From the NCBI GenBank assembly GCA_045114665.1, contig JBGUKW010000061.1, positions 1-23,704 on the forward strand: DNA of 23,704 nt, written 5' to 3'. A program made the translations under genes and the position numbers. The notes beneath the pieces were generated by a model. That model was not told where the DNA came from. It made no database searches and worked only from the letters and a program-made list of their open reading frames with translations. Origin of the DNA: CADAWZ01 sp045114665 (GTDB lineage: Bacteria > Vulcanimicrobiota > CADAWZ01). This document shows, one piece after another, positions 7,537 to 15,116 of the stretch. How positions within the stretch are numbered: the stretch's first letter is position 1; each line of letters opens with the position of its first letter.

Positions 7537-9039
7537 ATGAACCATACTCTAATTATTAAACGTGGAGATATGATAAATTGCGTTCTCTGCGGTAATGCTC
7601 AATGTAGTGTAGCTTGCCCTAAAAAATTAAATCCAGATAAACTATTGAGAAGTATTTGGTTTGATGGAGAATTACACGCAGGAGCTATACTAAATGAAAC
7701 AAAAAATACCTGTGCTGATTGTGATGCACCTTGCGAAAAAGCCTGCGTTCGTTCAGGTCTTGTCCCAATAAAACAACTTCTCAACAGATTGCAAAATGAG
7801 ATTGTTCCAATATTAGATACTCCTATACCAACTAATGAAGATAGACTAAAAACAGATTTTTGTGGTATTCCTTTGGAAAATCCATTTTTCCTATCATCTT
7901 CGGTAGTAGCCAGTAATTATGATACATGTGCCAGAGCTTTTGATGCAGGTTGGGCTGGAGCATCTTTTAAGACAATCTGTAACTTTGAAATCCACGAAAC
8001 ATCTCCACGTTTCGCTGCCATAAGAGCAGAAAGTGGAAGTATAGTTGGATTTAAGAACATTGAGCAACTTTCCGATCACAGCGTAGAAGAAAATATGGAA
8101 GTTTTTAGACAACTAAAAAGAGACTATCCCCAAAAATTTATACTTGCCTCAATAATGGGCACAAATGAAGAAGAATGGGAAAGACTTGCTAAAAATTGTG
8201 AAGATAATGGTGCAGATGCCATAGAATTAAATTTTTCATGCCCCAATATGATGGATGGTGAATTGGGATCAGCCATAGGAGAATGCCCAGATTTAGTTGA
8301 ACGCTTTACTTCAGCAAGCAAAAAAGGTGTTTCAATTCCTGTTTTAGCAAAACTTACGCCAAATGTTAGTTCAATGACCCCGATGGCAGAAGCTGCAAAA
8401 CGAGGTGGAGCAGACGGCATTGCTGCCATAAATACAATAAAAAGCATTATGCAAATAGACCCTGAAACATATTTTTCCGCACCAACAGTCAAAAATATGT
8501 CGGCAGTTGGTGGATATAGTGGCAATGCAGTAAAGCCAATAGCCTTGAGGTTTATTGCAGAATTAGGTATAAATCCAAATCTTAAAGGAATGTATATCAG
8601 CGGTATGGGTGGCATAGAAACTTGGAAAGATGCATTGGAATTTATGCTTCTTGGCTCCCACTCCGTTCAGATAACAACAGCCGTAATGCAATATGGCTAT
8701 AGAATTATAGACGATTTAAAAGCTGGGCTTAATTATTATCTTCATAAAAAAGGCATTAAAAGCGTTAATGAAATCGTCGGTCTTTCACTTCCATATATCA
8801 GTGATACAACAGATATTTTGGAAAGGGATACAATACTTTATCCAAAATTCAACAGAAAAACCTGTATAGGATGTGGTCGTTGTCAAATTTCCTGTTCAGA
8901 TGGTGGACATCAAGCAATTCGTATGGAAAATGGCAGACCAATACTTAATCCACAAAAATGCTTAGGTTGCCATCTTTGTGTTTTGGTATGTCCAACACAC
9001 TCAATAACTTCTTCAGAAAAACGAATTATAAAAAAATAA
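7537..9039 (+). CDS. preA: PreA-like NAD-dependent dihydropyrimidine dehydrogenase subunit
   Basis: An Fe-S flavoprotein of the dihydropyrimidine dehydrogenase PreA / dihydroorotate dehydrogenase-like family, expected to reduce uracil or thymine to the dihydro form. An N-terminal Fe-S module carries Cys15, 18, 23, 27 and Cys59, 62, 66, 70, resembling the DPD/GltD N-terminal clusters. The TIM-barrel FMN domain spans about 100-420 and includes NFSCPN with the candidate catalytic Cys235. Two C-terminal 4Fe-4S ferredoxin motifs follow: Cys443/446/449/453 and Cys475/478/481/485. Stand-alone PreA usually lacks the N-terminal module, which normally sits on the PreT partner, so this 500-aa form is a partial fusion. 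No PreT-like FAD subunit is next to it. The start at 7537 follows GAGGGGAG. The in-frame ATG at 7477 lies inside the previous gene. yedF begins 10 bases downstream. Confidence 0.88.
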   Translation: MNHTLIIKRGDMINCVLCGNAQCSVACPKKLNPDKLLRSIWFDGELHAGAILNETKNTCADCDAPCEKACVRSGLVPIKQLLNRLQNEIVPILDTPIPTNEDRLKTDFCGIPLENPFFLSSSVVASNYDTCARAFDAGWAGASFKTICNFEIHETSPRFAAIRAESGSIVGFKNIEQLSDHSVEENMEVFRQLKRDYPQKFILASIMGTNEEEWERLAKNCEDNGADAIELNFSCPNMMDGELGSAIGECPDLVERFTSASKKGVSIPVLAKLTPNVSSMTPMAEAAKRGGADGIAAINTIKSIMQIDPETYFSAPTVKNMSAVGGYSGNAVKPIALRFIAELGINPNLKGMYISGMGGIETWKDALEFMLLGSHSVQITTAVMQYGYRIIDDLKAGLNYYLHKKGIKSVNEIVGLSLPYISDTTDILERDTILYPKFNRKTCIGCGRCQISCSDGGHQAIRMENGRPILNPQKCLGCHLCVLVCPTHSITSSEKRIIKK

Positions 9040-9049
9040 GAGGCTAAAT

Positions 9050-9676
9050 ATGCAAATAATTGATGTAAGAGGACTTGAATGTCCTACTCCTCTAATTAGG
9101 GTAAAAGAATTTATAGAATCACCAAATGGCAATGAAAATTTCACTGTGATTTTTTCATCAGACATAAATGGAAATGCAAGTTTTCAAAATGTAAGCAGAT
9201 TTCTAAAAAAATACAGCAGAGAACTAAAAAAAATTGAATCAGAAGACAAAATAACAATGGAAGTTTTTGCTTCAAATGGTGAAATAGCAAAAATAGAAGA
9301 AAAAGTAGAAAATTACTGCAATATCTCAAATAATTCTGTTGTTGCAATCGTAAAATCAGATGTTATTGGTTCTGATGAAAAAGAACTTGGAAGAATTTTA
9401 ATGCACTCTTTTTTAAAAACACTTCCATCAGTAACAGAAGAATTCAAAATCAAAAAAGCTATATTTTTAAATAAAGGTGTAGCTCTTGCCTGTGAAGGTT
9501 CAGAATTTATAAAAGCACTACAAGAATTGCAAGACTGCGGTTTTGAACTATTTGTATGTGGAACTTGTCTTGACTACTTCAATTTGAAATCAACTATAAA
9601 AGTAGGCAATATTTCAAATATGATGGAAATAATAAATACAATAAAAGAAGCGGATAAGACAATATGCCTAACCTAA
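9050..9676 (+). CDS. yedF: YedF-type sulfurtransferase-like protein (selenium-metabolism associated)
   Basis: A two-domain protein of 208 aa. The N-terminal TusA/SirA domain begins MQIIDVRGLECPTPLI, with the conserved Cys11 that carries persulfide in TusA proteins. The C-terminal half (from about residue 100) resembles a DsrE/DsrF-like domain and contains VCGTC (Cys170, Cys173). This architecture and length match the family annotated as selenium metabolism protein YedF (TIGR03527), seen mostly in genomes with selenophosphate synthetase. The stop overlaps the start of the downstream desulfurase by 13 bases, which suggests translational coupling and a sulfur or selenium relay between them. No selD is visible here, so the selenium role is inferred from the family. 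Confidence 0.88.
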   Translation: MQIIDVRGLECPTPLIRVKEFIESPNGNENFTVIFSSDINGNASFQNVSRFLKKYSRELKKIESEDKITMEVFASNGEIAKIEEKVENYCNISNNSVVAIVKSDVIGSDEKELGRILMHSFLKTLPSVTEEFKIKKAIFLNKGVALACEGSEFIKALQELQDCGFELFVCGTCLDYFNLKSTIKVGNISNMMEIINTIKEADKTICLT

Positions 9677-10803
9677 AAAATATCTATGCAGACAATGCTG
9701 CAACATCTTTTCCAAAAAACAAATCTGCAATAGAAGCAATGCAAAATTATTTAGTTTCAGTTGAAGGCAACCCACAGAGAACTTTTTCTTATAAATCTTC
9801 TGAAATGATTTTTGAGGCAAGAGAAAATATTGCTTCTTTTATCGGCAAAAATGTCGATAGCTCAGAAATAATATTCACATCAGGTGCCACAATGTCAGCT
9901 AATATGGCAATATTTGGCATTTTAAAAGAGGGCGATCATGTAGTTGTTTCATCCATGGAACACAATGCGGTTATCCGTCCTCTTCTACATCTGAAAAAGA
10001 CCAAAAATATAATTCTTGACATAATAGAATTTAAAAATGGTCATCTCGATGTTGAAAAATTTAAAAATATCATAACTCCAAAGACAAAAATGGCAATTTG
10101 CATGCATGGTTCAAATGTAACAGGTGAAGTATTTGATATAAAAAGCATTTCAGATGGAAAGAAAAATTCAATATTTGTCTGTGATACAGCACAAACAGCA
10201 GGTCATATAGATATCGATCCAGACAAATTGGGAGTAGATATACTATTCTTTTCAGGTCATAAAGGAACTGAAGCACCTTTTGGTATTGGGGTTTTATATA
10301 AAAGAAAAGGAATAGATATCGAACCTCTAATTTATGGAGGAACTGGTTTTTTGAGTGAATCAGAAGATATGCCTGAATCATATCCTGAAAAGTTGGAAGC
10401 TGGAACTTGTAATGCACATTCAATAATAGCATTGTCAAAAGCCATTGAAGAACTCAAAAAAAATGGACTTGAGCAAGAAAAATTGCAAAAACTCGCAGAT
10501 ATTTTTGTTGAAGAAATATCTAATGTAAAAAATATCAAAATATTTTCAGGTCATAATAACAAAATTTATCTGCCGACAATTTCAATTACATCAGATAAAA
10601 TAACTTGTTCTGATATGACTTTCTTGTTAAAACAGAAATATAATATAACTACAAGAGCGGGATTACACTGTTCCCCATTTGCTCATAAGTCAATAAATAC
10701 ATTTCCACAGGGAACAACAAGAATTTCATTTGGAAGAGGGAATACAGAAGAAGATGTAAGATATGTCGCCAAAGCAGTAAAAGAAATAGTAACAGAGATG
10801 TGA
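9664..10803 (+). CDS. Cysteine desulfurase family protein (class V aminotransferase, TIGR01977-like)
   Basis: A PLP enzyme expected to take sulfur (or selenium) from cysteine (or selenocysteine) and form a protein-bound persulfide. Visible motifs: YADNAATSFPK at the N-terminus, the cofactor-contact stretch FTSGATMSANMAIFG, EHNAVIRP, the PLP-binding Lys200 in FFSGHKGTEAP, and the sulfur-accepting Cys336 in AGLHCSPFAHKS. The 379 aa and the GLHCSPxAH motif fit the TIGR01977 subgroup, often encoded next to YedF, rather than the housekeeping IscS/NifS type. The start overlaps the yedF end by 13 bases. It is the last gene of the operon, and a strong terminator lies 17 bases downstream. Confidence 0.9.
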   Translation: MPNLKNIYADNAATSFPKNKSAIEAMQNYLVSVEGNPQRTFSYKSSEMIFEARENIASFIGKNVDSSEIIFTSGATMSANMAIFGILKEGDHVVVSSMEHNAVIRPLLHLKKTKNIILDIIEFKNGHLDVEKFKNIITPKTKMAICMHGSNVTGEVFDIKSISDGKKNSIFVCDTAQTAGHIDIDPDKLGVDILFFSGHKGTEAPFGIGVLYKRKGIDIEPLIYGGTGFLSESEDMPESYPEKLEAGTCNAHSIIALSKAIEELKKNGLEQEKLQKLADIFVEEISNVKNIKIFSGHNNKIYLPTISITSDKITCSDMTFLLKQKYNITTRAGLHCSPFAHKSINTFPQGTTRISFGRGNTEEDVRYVAKAVKEIVTEM

Positions 10804-10820
10804 AAAAATTGTAATATAAA

Positions 10821-10863
10821 AATAGAGTGTGAAGAAAATTTTCCTCACACTCTATTTTTTTTT
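10821..10863. terminator. Bidirectional rho-independent terminator
   Basis: AATAGAGTGTGA (10821-10832) pairs over 12 bp with TCACACTCTATT (10845-10856). The pairing continues inward through AGAAAA/TTTTCC with one mismatch, and a run of T follows to 10863. It sits between convergent genes: the desulfurase ends at 10803 and the GTPase gene ends at 10880. It should therefore stop both transcripts, more strongly on the + strand, where the T-tract is longest. Confidence 0.92.
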
Positions 10864-10879
10864 ACAATATGAAAAATAT

Positions 10880-11899
10880 TTATTTTTTTATTCTTGCCAA
10901 TTCTTCTTTTATTCTCTTTTTTACTCTTTCAGTATCTCTTAATTCTGAATCATTTGAAGATTCAATAACATTCATAATAATATTCCTATAAGCATAGCCG
11001 ATCTCTTCACATATTTTTTCAGAAACATGTACATTAAAAATAGGTAATGATAAAGCTAAAAAATCAAAAAATAGATATTTAAAAGTAGGCATTAAATCAT
11101 TAATAAAATCATTACTTAAATTAATACCAGCAACATCATTCATTTCTGAAATCATATCCATAATCAATAATGTTAAAGCAGGTACATTAGCAATTGGAAC
11201 AAATCCTCGACCTATAGATAATTTTGCCTTTTTGTCTATAATTCTATTACATTGTTTCCTAATATCTTTAATTCTTTCTTGATATTTATCATCTAAAAGT
11301 TTAATTTTATTTTCTAAAATTTTAACTTTTAATTTTTGATAATTCTCAACAACAGATGACAAAAGCTCTGAAATACCATAAGCAGAAGCTGTATATCCCA
11401 TTATAGAATAATCTTTAGCCAAAATTCTCTTTATCAAAACTTCAGGTAATTCTTTTTCTATCTGTTGTTCAAGCTCACCTTTTTCATTACTATAACATTG
11501 AGTTATAACAATAACAAATGGAATTTCATATTCAATAGATAATTTTCTTATTAAATCAATTTCAAATGGCTCAAATCGTTTTGATTCATTATTTACACAA
11601 AAAAAGACTACATGCATATTAGAATTTGAAGCATTTTTTCTACTCTCTTCTATATGTCTTTTGGTATCTCTCAAAGTTTGATTAGTAATACCATTATCTA
11701 TTTCTAAACCAACAGTATCATACAAGTTTAAATGAAGATATTCATAATTCAATGTTATTTGTTTTGAATAAGTCTTATTTTCCTTTGTTATCGGCATACC
11801 AATTCCAGTAGGAGCTACATCTTCTTTTAAAATAGAATTTATAAGTGTACTCTTGCCTACTCCAGTCTTTCCCATTACTACAATATCTAAATTTTCCAT
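10880..11899 (-). CDS. P-loop GTPase, second gene of a GTPase pair
   Basis: A 339-aa TRAFAC-type GTPase. G1 is GKTGVGKS (residues 10-17), G3 is DTVG (61-64) followed by LEID, and a G2-like TGIGMPIT lies between them. The G4 position reads VITQCYS (about 131-137), with TQ instead of NKxD, so guanine recognition may differ. The middle is rich in Lys/Glu helices. The C-terminal half (about 220-290) has moderately hydrophobic stretches but no clear DUF697 signature. It shares TGIG(L/M)P(V/I)T, DTVGLEID and a C(I/V)NxxSKR stretch with the upstream GTPase, so the two are paralogues. The ATG overlaps the upstream stop in a TAATG junction, which suggests coupled translation. The nearest known themes are YcjX, YfjP and IRG/AIG1-like GTPases. 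The exact family and role are unknown. Confidence 0.8.
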   Translation of the reverse strand: MENLDIVVMGKTGVGKSTLINSILKEDVAPTGIGMPITKENKTYSKQITLNYEYLHLNLYDTVGLEIDNGITNQTLRDTKRHIEESRKNASNSNMHVVFFCVNNESKRFEPFEIDLIRKLSIEYEIPFVIVITQCYSNEKGELEQQIEKELPEVLIKRILAKDYSIMGYTASAYGISELLSSVVENYQKLKVKILENKIKLLDDKYQERIKDIRKQCNRIIDKKAKLSIGRGFVPIANVPALTLLIMDMISEMNDVAGINLSNDFINDLMPTFKYLFFDFLALSLPIFNVHVSEKICEEIGYAYRNIIMNVIESSNDSELRDTERVKKRIKEELARIKK

Positions 11900-13236
11900 T
11901 ATTTGTTTGCCATATATCCTTTGATTCTATCTTTAAATGATTTAGACATTTCCTCTACAATATTTCCTAAATCTTCTACTTTTGATTTTATAATTTTGTC
12001 CCAATATTCTTCAAGTACAATGACAAAATTAATGCCTATAGTAAAAATAAGAATAGCAACCTTATTATATTTTTTATTTAAATTTTCATCAGTTACTTTC
12101 ATAAGTTCACTATCTTTATTACTACTTATTTCAATATCTATTTTTATTTTATCTATTTGTTTTTCTTTATCATAATAAAAATACTCAAGATTACTTAATG
12201 TAGATATATGAATTTCACCTTTAACAAGATCGCTCATTACTTTCTTAGAAGCCCCTAATACAGTATCTAATGCTTTATCTTTATTAAAAACTTCACCAAA
12301 ACTTATTTTATCAGAAACAATATACTTAGCAAGACGTTTAGCAATATTTAAAATATCATTCCAAAGAACATTTCCAAAATCTTGGTCTATAACGAATTTT
12401 TGTATATCTTCATTTTTCAATACGGTATTATATACTTTTGCAATTTCTTTTTGCATTTTGCCAATTTTATTGTTCCCAGTAAATAAACGAACAAGAGGCA
12501 ATTTATCCCAAAATCCATCTTGTGATTCTCTAATATATCTAAAAATAATTTCCAATGCAACTTTTCTTTTGGCTTCTTTGTCAATCTGTTGTGCAGCAAT
12601 AAATGCATCTGTTATATATTCAGGAACTTTTTTTACAGTTATGTCAACTAACTTATCCAAATTTCTTTGAGAAGCAGTAAGACTTTGACCAGATATTTCT
12701 ATAGTCCAATCCTGAGCAACAACCTGCATTATATCTATATCATCCAAACCATTTTCTTTATTTATTTCTCTTATATGTTCTTCAAGAATATTACTTTCTT
12801 TTTCATTATAAGATTGTGTTAAAACAATAAAAAATGGTACTTTATTGTCTTTGTGTAATCTTTTTATAAGTTCTAATTCTGCAGTTTGATAACGTTTACT
12901 ACCAGAATTTATACAATACCAAATTGCATGGATTACATCTGTTGTAGATTGTTGTGCTTTTTCTACTATTTTATCTTTTATAGATTGAATTGTCTTAGTT
13001 GTTTTTTCATTATCTATTTCGAGACCAACAGTATCCCAAATGCAAATAAAATCATTTTTGTATTCTTGTACTCCATCTGTTACAGGCAATCCAATACCTG
13101 TTTTTGCAATCTCTTTACCAAATACAGCATTTATCAATGTGCTTTTTCCAACACCTGTACCACCTGCTATAATGATATTTGGAATTTGCTTATTTTCTTC
13201 TTCAATTATTTCTTCTTCATTCACAATATCTGACAT
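11899..13236 (-). CDS. P-loop GTPase, first gene of a GTPase pair
   Basis: A 445-aa GTPase that opens with an acidic stretch (residues 5-15). G1 follows as GGTGVGKST (25-33, Lys31), then TGIGLPVT, DTVG (68-71) plus LEID, and a G4-position VLTQSYN (138-144) that lacks NKxD. Beyond about residue 190 the protein is mostly helical and charged. A hydrophobic stretch near residues 390-407 (AILIFTIGINFVIVL) could contact or cross the membrane. No DUF697 domain is fused to it; proteins of that type are encoded directly upstream (13250-14346). AGGAG lies about 8 bases before the ATG. The acidic N-terminus and longer tail separate it from its 339-aa partner. A heteromeric GTPase pair is an inference from their similarity and coupling. 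Confidence 0.8.
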   Translation of the reverse strand: MSDIVNEEEIIEEENKQIPNIIIAGGTGVGKSTLINAVFGKEIAKTGIGLPVTDGVQEYKNDFICIWDTVGLEIDNEKTTKTIQSIKDKIVEKAQQSTTDVIHAIWYCINSGSKRYQTAELELIKRLHKDNKVPFFIVLTQSYNEKESNILEEHIREINKENGLDDIDIMQVVAQDWTIEISGQSLTASQRNLDKLVDITVKKVPEYITDAFIAAQQIDKEAKRKVALEIIFRYIRESQDGFWDKLPLVRLFTGNNKIGKMQKEIAKVYNTVLKNEDIQKFVIDQDFGNVLWNDILNIAKRLAKYIVSDKISFGEVFNKDKALDTVLGASKKVMSDLVKGEIHISTLSNLEYFYYDKEKQIDKIKIDIEISSNKDSELMKVTDENLNKKYNKVAILIFTIGINFVIVLEEYWDKIIKSKVEDLGNIVEEMSKSFKDRIKGYMANK

Positions 13237-13249
13237 ATTTTTCTCCTAC

Positions 13250-13600
13250 TTAGTTCTCATCAAAATGTTTAGCAGCTGCCCATCCAATAGCTTCAGTTAC
13301 TCCAGCAGCAGTTGAAGCATTTATTACATTTCCAATTCCAGGTATCCAACCAACAAGAACACTTGCTATTCCTCTACCAACTACAGCTCCTCCAAGACTC
13401 ATCAAAATACTTTTTGCAGCAGATTCAGTTATTTCTTTATTAAAAACTTTACCCAAAGCAATTATCATCGTTATTTGTATTGGTGTTATCAAAAGAGTGT
13501 CAGAACCAATCGCTTGTGCTAATCCTGCTCCTATGCCAGCACATGAAGCACTAGCAGAATGAATAATTGTATGACAAGAGCTTCTCTCTTCTTCAGTCAT
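13250..13600 (-). CDS. DUF697-like small hydrophobic protein, copy 3 of 3
   Basis: A 116-aa Gly/Ala/Ile-rich protein with the outline of the DUF697 domain (YcjF-like, normally the membrane-associated partner or tail of GTPases). It has a paired Cys/His start (SCHTIIHSASASC), the PIQITMIIALGKVF helix, GRGIASVLVGWIPGIGNVINAS, and the end TEAIGWAAAKHFDEN. No signal peptide is present. Hydrophobic segments lie near residues 18-30, 37-53 and 78-105. It aligns without gaps to the next copy upstream and is visibly the closest pair. AGGAGG precedes the ATG, and 13 bases separate it from the GTPase gene. It probably works with the GTPases at the membrane. This copy has AIGSD where the others have VPLSD. 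Confidence 0.75.
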   Translation of the reverse strand: MTEEERSSCHTIIHSASASCAGIGAGLAQAIGSDTLLITPIQITMIIALGKVFNKEITESAAKSILMSLGGAVVGRGIASVLVGWIPGIGNVINASTAAGVTEAIGWAAAKHFDEN

Positions 13601-13620
13601 TTAATTTTCCTCCTTTTTCT

Positions 13621-13971
13621 TTATTCTTCATCAAAATGCTTAGCAGTAAACCAACCAATAGCTTCAGTTACTCCTACAGCTGTTGAAGCATTTATTACAT
13701 TTCCAACTCCAGGAATCCAACCTACAAGAGCACTTGCGACTCCTCTACCAACAACAGAAGCAGTTGCACTAAGCAAAAGACTTTTTGCAACAGATTCAGT
13801 TATTTCCTTATTAAAAACATTTCCTAAATCAATTATCATTTTAATTTGTATTGGCATTATTATTAAACTATCAGATAAAGGTACTTGTGCTGTTATAAAC
13901 CCTACTCCAGCACAAGAAGCAGCTGCATTATGAATAATATCTCTACATTTTCTTTTTTCTTTAATAGTCAT
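13621..13971 (-). CDS. DUF697-like small hydrophobic protein, copy 2 of 3
   Basis: A 116-aa paralogue of its two neighbours. Shared features are a charged N-terminus with KCRDIIHNAAASC, VPLSD, the PIQIKMIIDLGNVF segment, GRGVASALVGWIPGVGNVINAS and the end TEAIGWFTAKHFDEE. The conserved pattern of small residues (GxG, PGxGN) suggests close helix packing in or on the membrane. AGGAGG lies ahead of the ATG, and the gap to the next gene is 20 bases. Within this copy the stretch around residues 69-76 (SATASVVG) differs most from copy 1. DUF697-like assignment is from the motif pattern, not a database search. Confidence 0.75.
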   Translation of the reverse strand: MTIKEKRKCRDIIHNAAASCAGVGFITAQVPLSDSLIIMPIQIKMIIDLGNVFNKEITESVAKSLLLSATASVVGRGVASALVGWIPGVGNVINASTAVGVTEAIGWFTAKHFDEE

Positions 13972-13992
13972 TTAATTAAGTTAAGCCTCCTA

Positions 13993-14346
13993 TTATGATT
14001 CTTCATCAAACATTTTAGCAGCAGCCCATCCAATAGTTTCTGTTAAACCAGCTGCTACTGAAGCATTTATTGCATTCCCAATTCCTGGAATCCAACCTAC
14101 TAAAACATTTGCTACCCCCTTACCAAGCATCTGTCCTAAAAATTTTGCTAAAAACCCTTTAGCCAAAGATTCTGGTATTGTTTTACCAAAAACATTACCA
14201 ATAGCAATTATCATTCCTATCTGTATAGGAGTTATTATAGTTGTATCAGATAAAGGTACTTGTGCCAATCCAGCACCTACCCCACCACAAGAGACACTTG
14301 CTGTATGAATAATTGTATGACATTTACTTCTTTGCTCACTCGTCAT
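13993..14346 (-). CDS. DUF697-like small hydrophobic protein, copy 1 of 3
   Basis: A 117-aa paralogue, the most divergent of the three, and one residue longer. It has KCHTIIHTASVSCGGVG, VPLSD, PIQIGMIIAIGNVFG, GKGVANVLVGWIPGIGNAINAS and the end TETIGWAAAKMFDEES. The His and Cys of the first 20 residues are kept in all copies, as are the GWIPG and FDE motifs, so these probably matter for function. AAGGAG lies 9 bases before the ATG. Three tandem copies next to two GTPase genes argue for a multi-subunit membrane assembly, or for diversification of the same part. Confidence 0.75.
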   Translation of the reverse strand: MTSEQRSKCHTIIHTASVSCGGVGAGLAQVPLSDTTIITPIQIGMIIAIGNVFGKTIPESLAKGFLAKFLGQMLGKGVANVLVGWIPGIGNAINASVAAGLTETIGWAAAKMFDEES

Positions 14347-14385
14347 TTAATTTTTCTCCTTCTAAAAAAATAATATATAAAAAAT

Positions 14386-14655
14386 CTAATGATTTCCTAT
14401 CATAGAAAATATTGTTCTAAACCAGTCACTCAATAGTTCCCAATAATTAATTACAAGCCCAATAATAATTACAACAACTAATCCACAAACAATTTGTTTT
14501 CCAGTATCTTCATCAGAATCACTATGTATGAATATCTTTCCAATAAGAGCTAAAAGACCAAACCCCAAAGGAAATGAATACCATATCATAGACAAAATAA
14601 GCCATATAATAAACAATATAAAACAAGTACATCCATAATAAACAATAACAATCAT
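14386..14655 (-). CDS. Small membrane protein, first gene of the GTPase operon
   Basis: An 89-aa protein with three probable transmembrane segments (about 3-25, 27-44 and 54-72). A short acidic loop HSDSDEDTGK lies between the second and third, and a Trp-rich tail follows (YWELLSDWFR). I do not recognise the family. It is 39 bases upstream of the first DUF697-like gene on the same strand. No good Shine-Dalgarno is visible. The ATG instead overlaps the stop of a five-codon frame (MGRLV, 14655-14672) in a TAATG junction, which could allow reinitiation. It could anchor the GTPase complex, but this rests on position alone. Confidence 0.55.
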   Translation of the reverse strand: MIVIVYYGCTCFILFIIWLILSMIWYSFPLGFGLLALIGKIFIHSDSDEDTGKQIVCGLVVVIIIGLVINYWELLSDWFRTIFSMIGNH

Positions 14656-14756
14656 TAAACCAATCTGCCCATATTAATTTTTTTTAATACTTTTCTAATT
14701 TTACAACCTTAATTTTTACAAAAAGGCACAAAATTATTACAATGTTGTCTTATATC

Positions 14757-14775
14757 AATGACAGATTCTGACATT
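14757..14775 (-). promoter_or_regulatory. 19-bp operator-like dyad, GTPase-operon copy
   Basis: On the minus strand this reads AATGTCAGAATCTGTCATT, a palindrome around a central base with 8 of 9 pairs intact. It is 16 of 19 identical to the site at 15971-15989. Each lies 102 bases upstream of the first codon of a minus-strand gene (14655 and 15869). The spacing and dyad symmetry suit a dimeric repressor or activator. The regulator is not in the window, as far as I can see. The site is also about 105 bases upstream of the small + strand frame at 14881. Confidence 0.5.
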
Positions 14776-14880
14776 ATAAATATAAATAAACTCAATTATT
14801 TACTATAAACATGATATATTTTTAAAAAGTATCTTTTAAAGATTCAAAAAAAAAAAAATACTTTTAAGGAGATTCCAATC

Positions 14881-14949
14881 ATGGCTATTTTTAAACAGAT
14901 AAAAACAACTAATAGAAAAAAGCAAATAAAAAAAGAAGCCAAATTATAG
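14881..14949 (+). CDS. Possible 22-aa basic peptide
   Basis: A short + strand frame encodes a highly basic peptide (MAIFKQIKTTNRKKQIKKEAKL), preceded by AAGGAG nine bases before the ATG. An 8-bp inverted repeat (AAAAGTAT at about 14824-14831 with ATACTTTT at about 14858-14865) lies directly upstream and ends next to the Shine-Dalgarno. A weak AAGAAG/CTTCTT stem overlaps the end. The good ribosome-binding site supports translation. Size and composition alone could arise by chance in AT-rich DNA, so it may be a leader peptide, the start of a broken gene, or nothing. Confidence 0.3.
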   Translation: MAIFKQIKTTNRKKQIKKEAKL

Positions 14950-14988
14950 ACTTCTTATTTTAGAAAAAATTATTATTTTTCAACAATC

Positions 14989-15097
14989 TTACATTACAAC
15001 TTTTCTTTTTTCATCATCTGCGACAAAAACTGCTGTAATTATTTTTTCCCTTCATTTTTATAACTTCCTGCATATCGTTTAACTTGTTCTTCGCCTT
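14989..15097 (-). pseudogene. Decayed C-terminal fragment of an AAA-ATPase/PD-(D/E)XK gene
   Basis: The minus strand encodes EQVKRYAGSYKNE in one frame and KIITAVFVADDEKRKVVM plus a stop in another. These match the C-terminus of the intact gene at 16074-17699 (EQVKRYAESYKNE ... KKIITVILVADNEKRQVVV). A one-base loss in the T-run (TTTTTT against TTTTCTT in the intact copy) shifts the frame. Everything upstream of the EQVKRY segment is gone. The fragment also lacks 54 bases present in the intact copy. It sits directly downstream of the PARG gene, so two copies of this gene type, one dead, flank PARG. Confidence 0.8.
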
Positions 15098-15116
15098 AGA
15101 TACTATTTTGCTGTTA

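Noticed and set aside
8124..8615. 163-codon minus-strand open frame opposite preA
   Set aside because: It lies wholly antisense to a strongly conserved Fe-S flavoenzyme, shows no recognisable motif, and low stop density on the opposite strand explains it.
13250..14346. The three small Gly-rich proteins as bacteriocins
   Set aside because: There is no leader with a GG cleavage site and no transporter or immunity gene. The motif pattern and adjacent GTPases fit DUF697-type partners better.
13250..14346. The tandem similarity as a CRISPR-like array
   Set aside because: The repeat unit is a whole gene of about 350-370 bases with its own ribosome-binding site, and no short repeat-spacer structure exists anywhere in the window.
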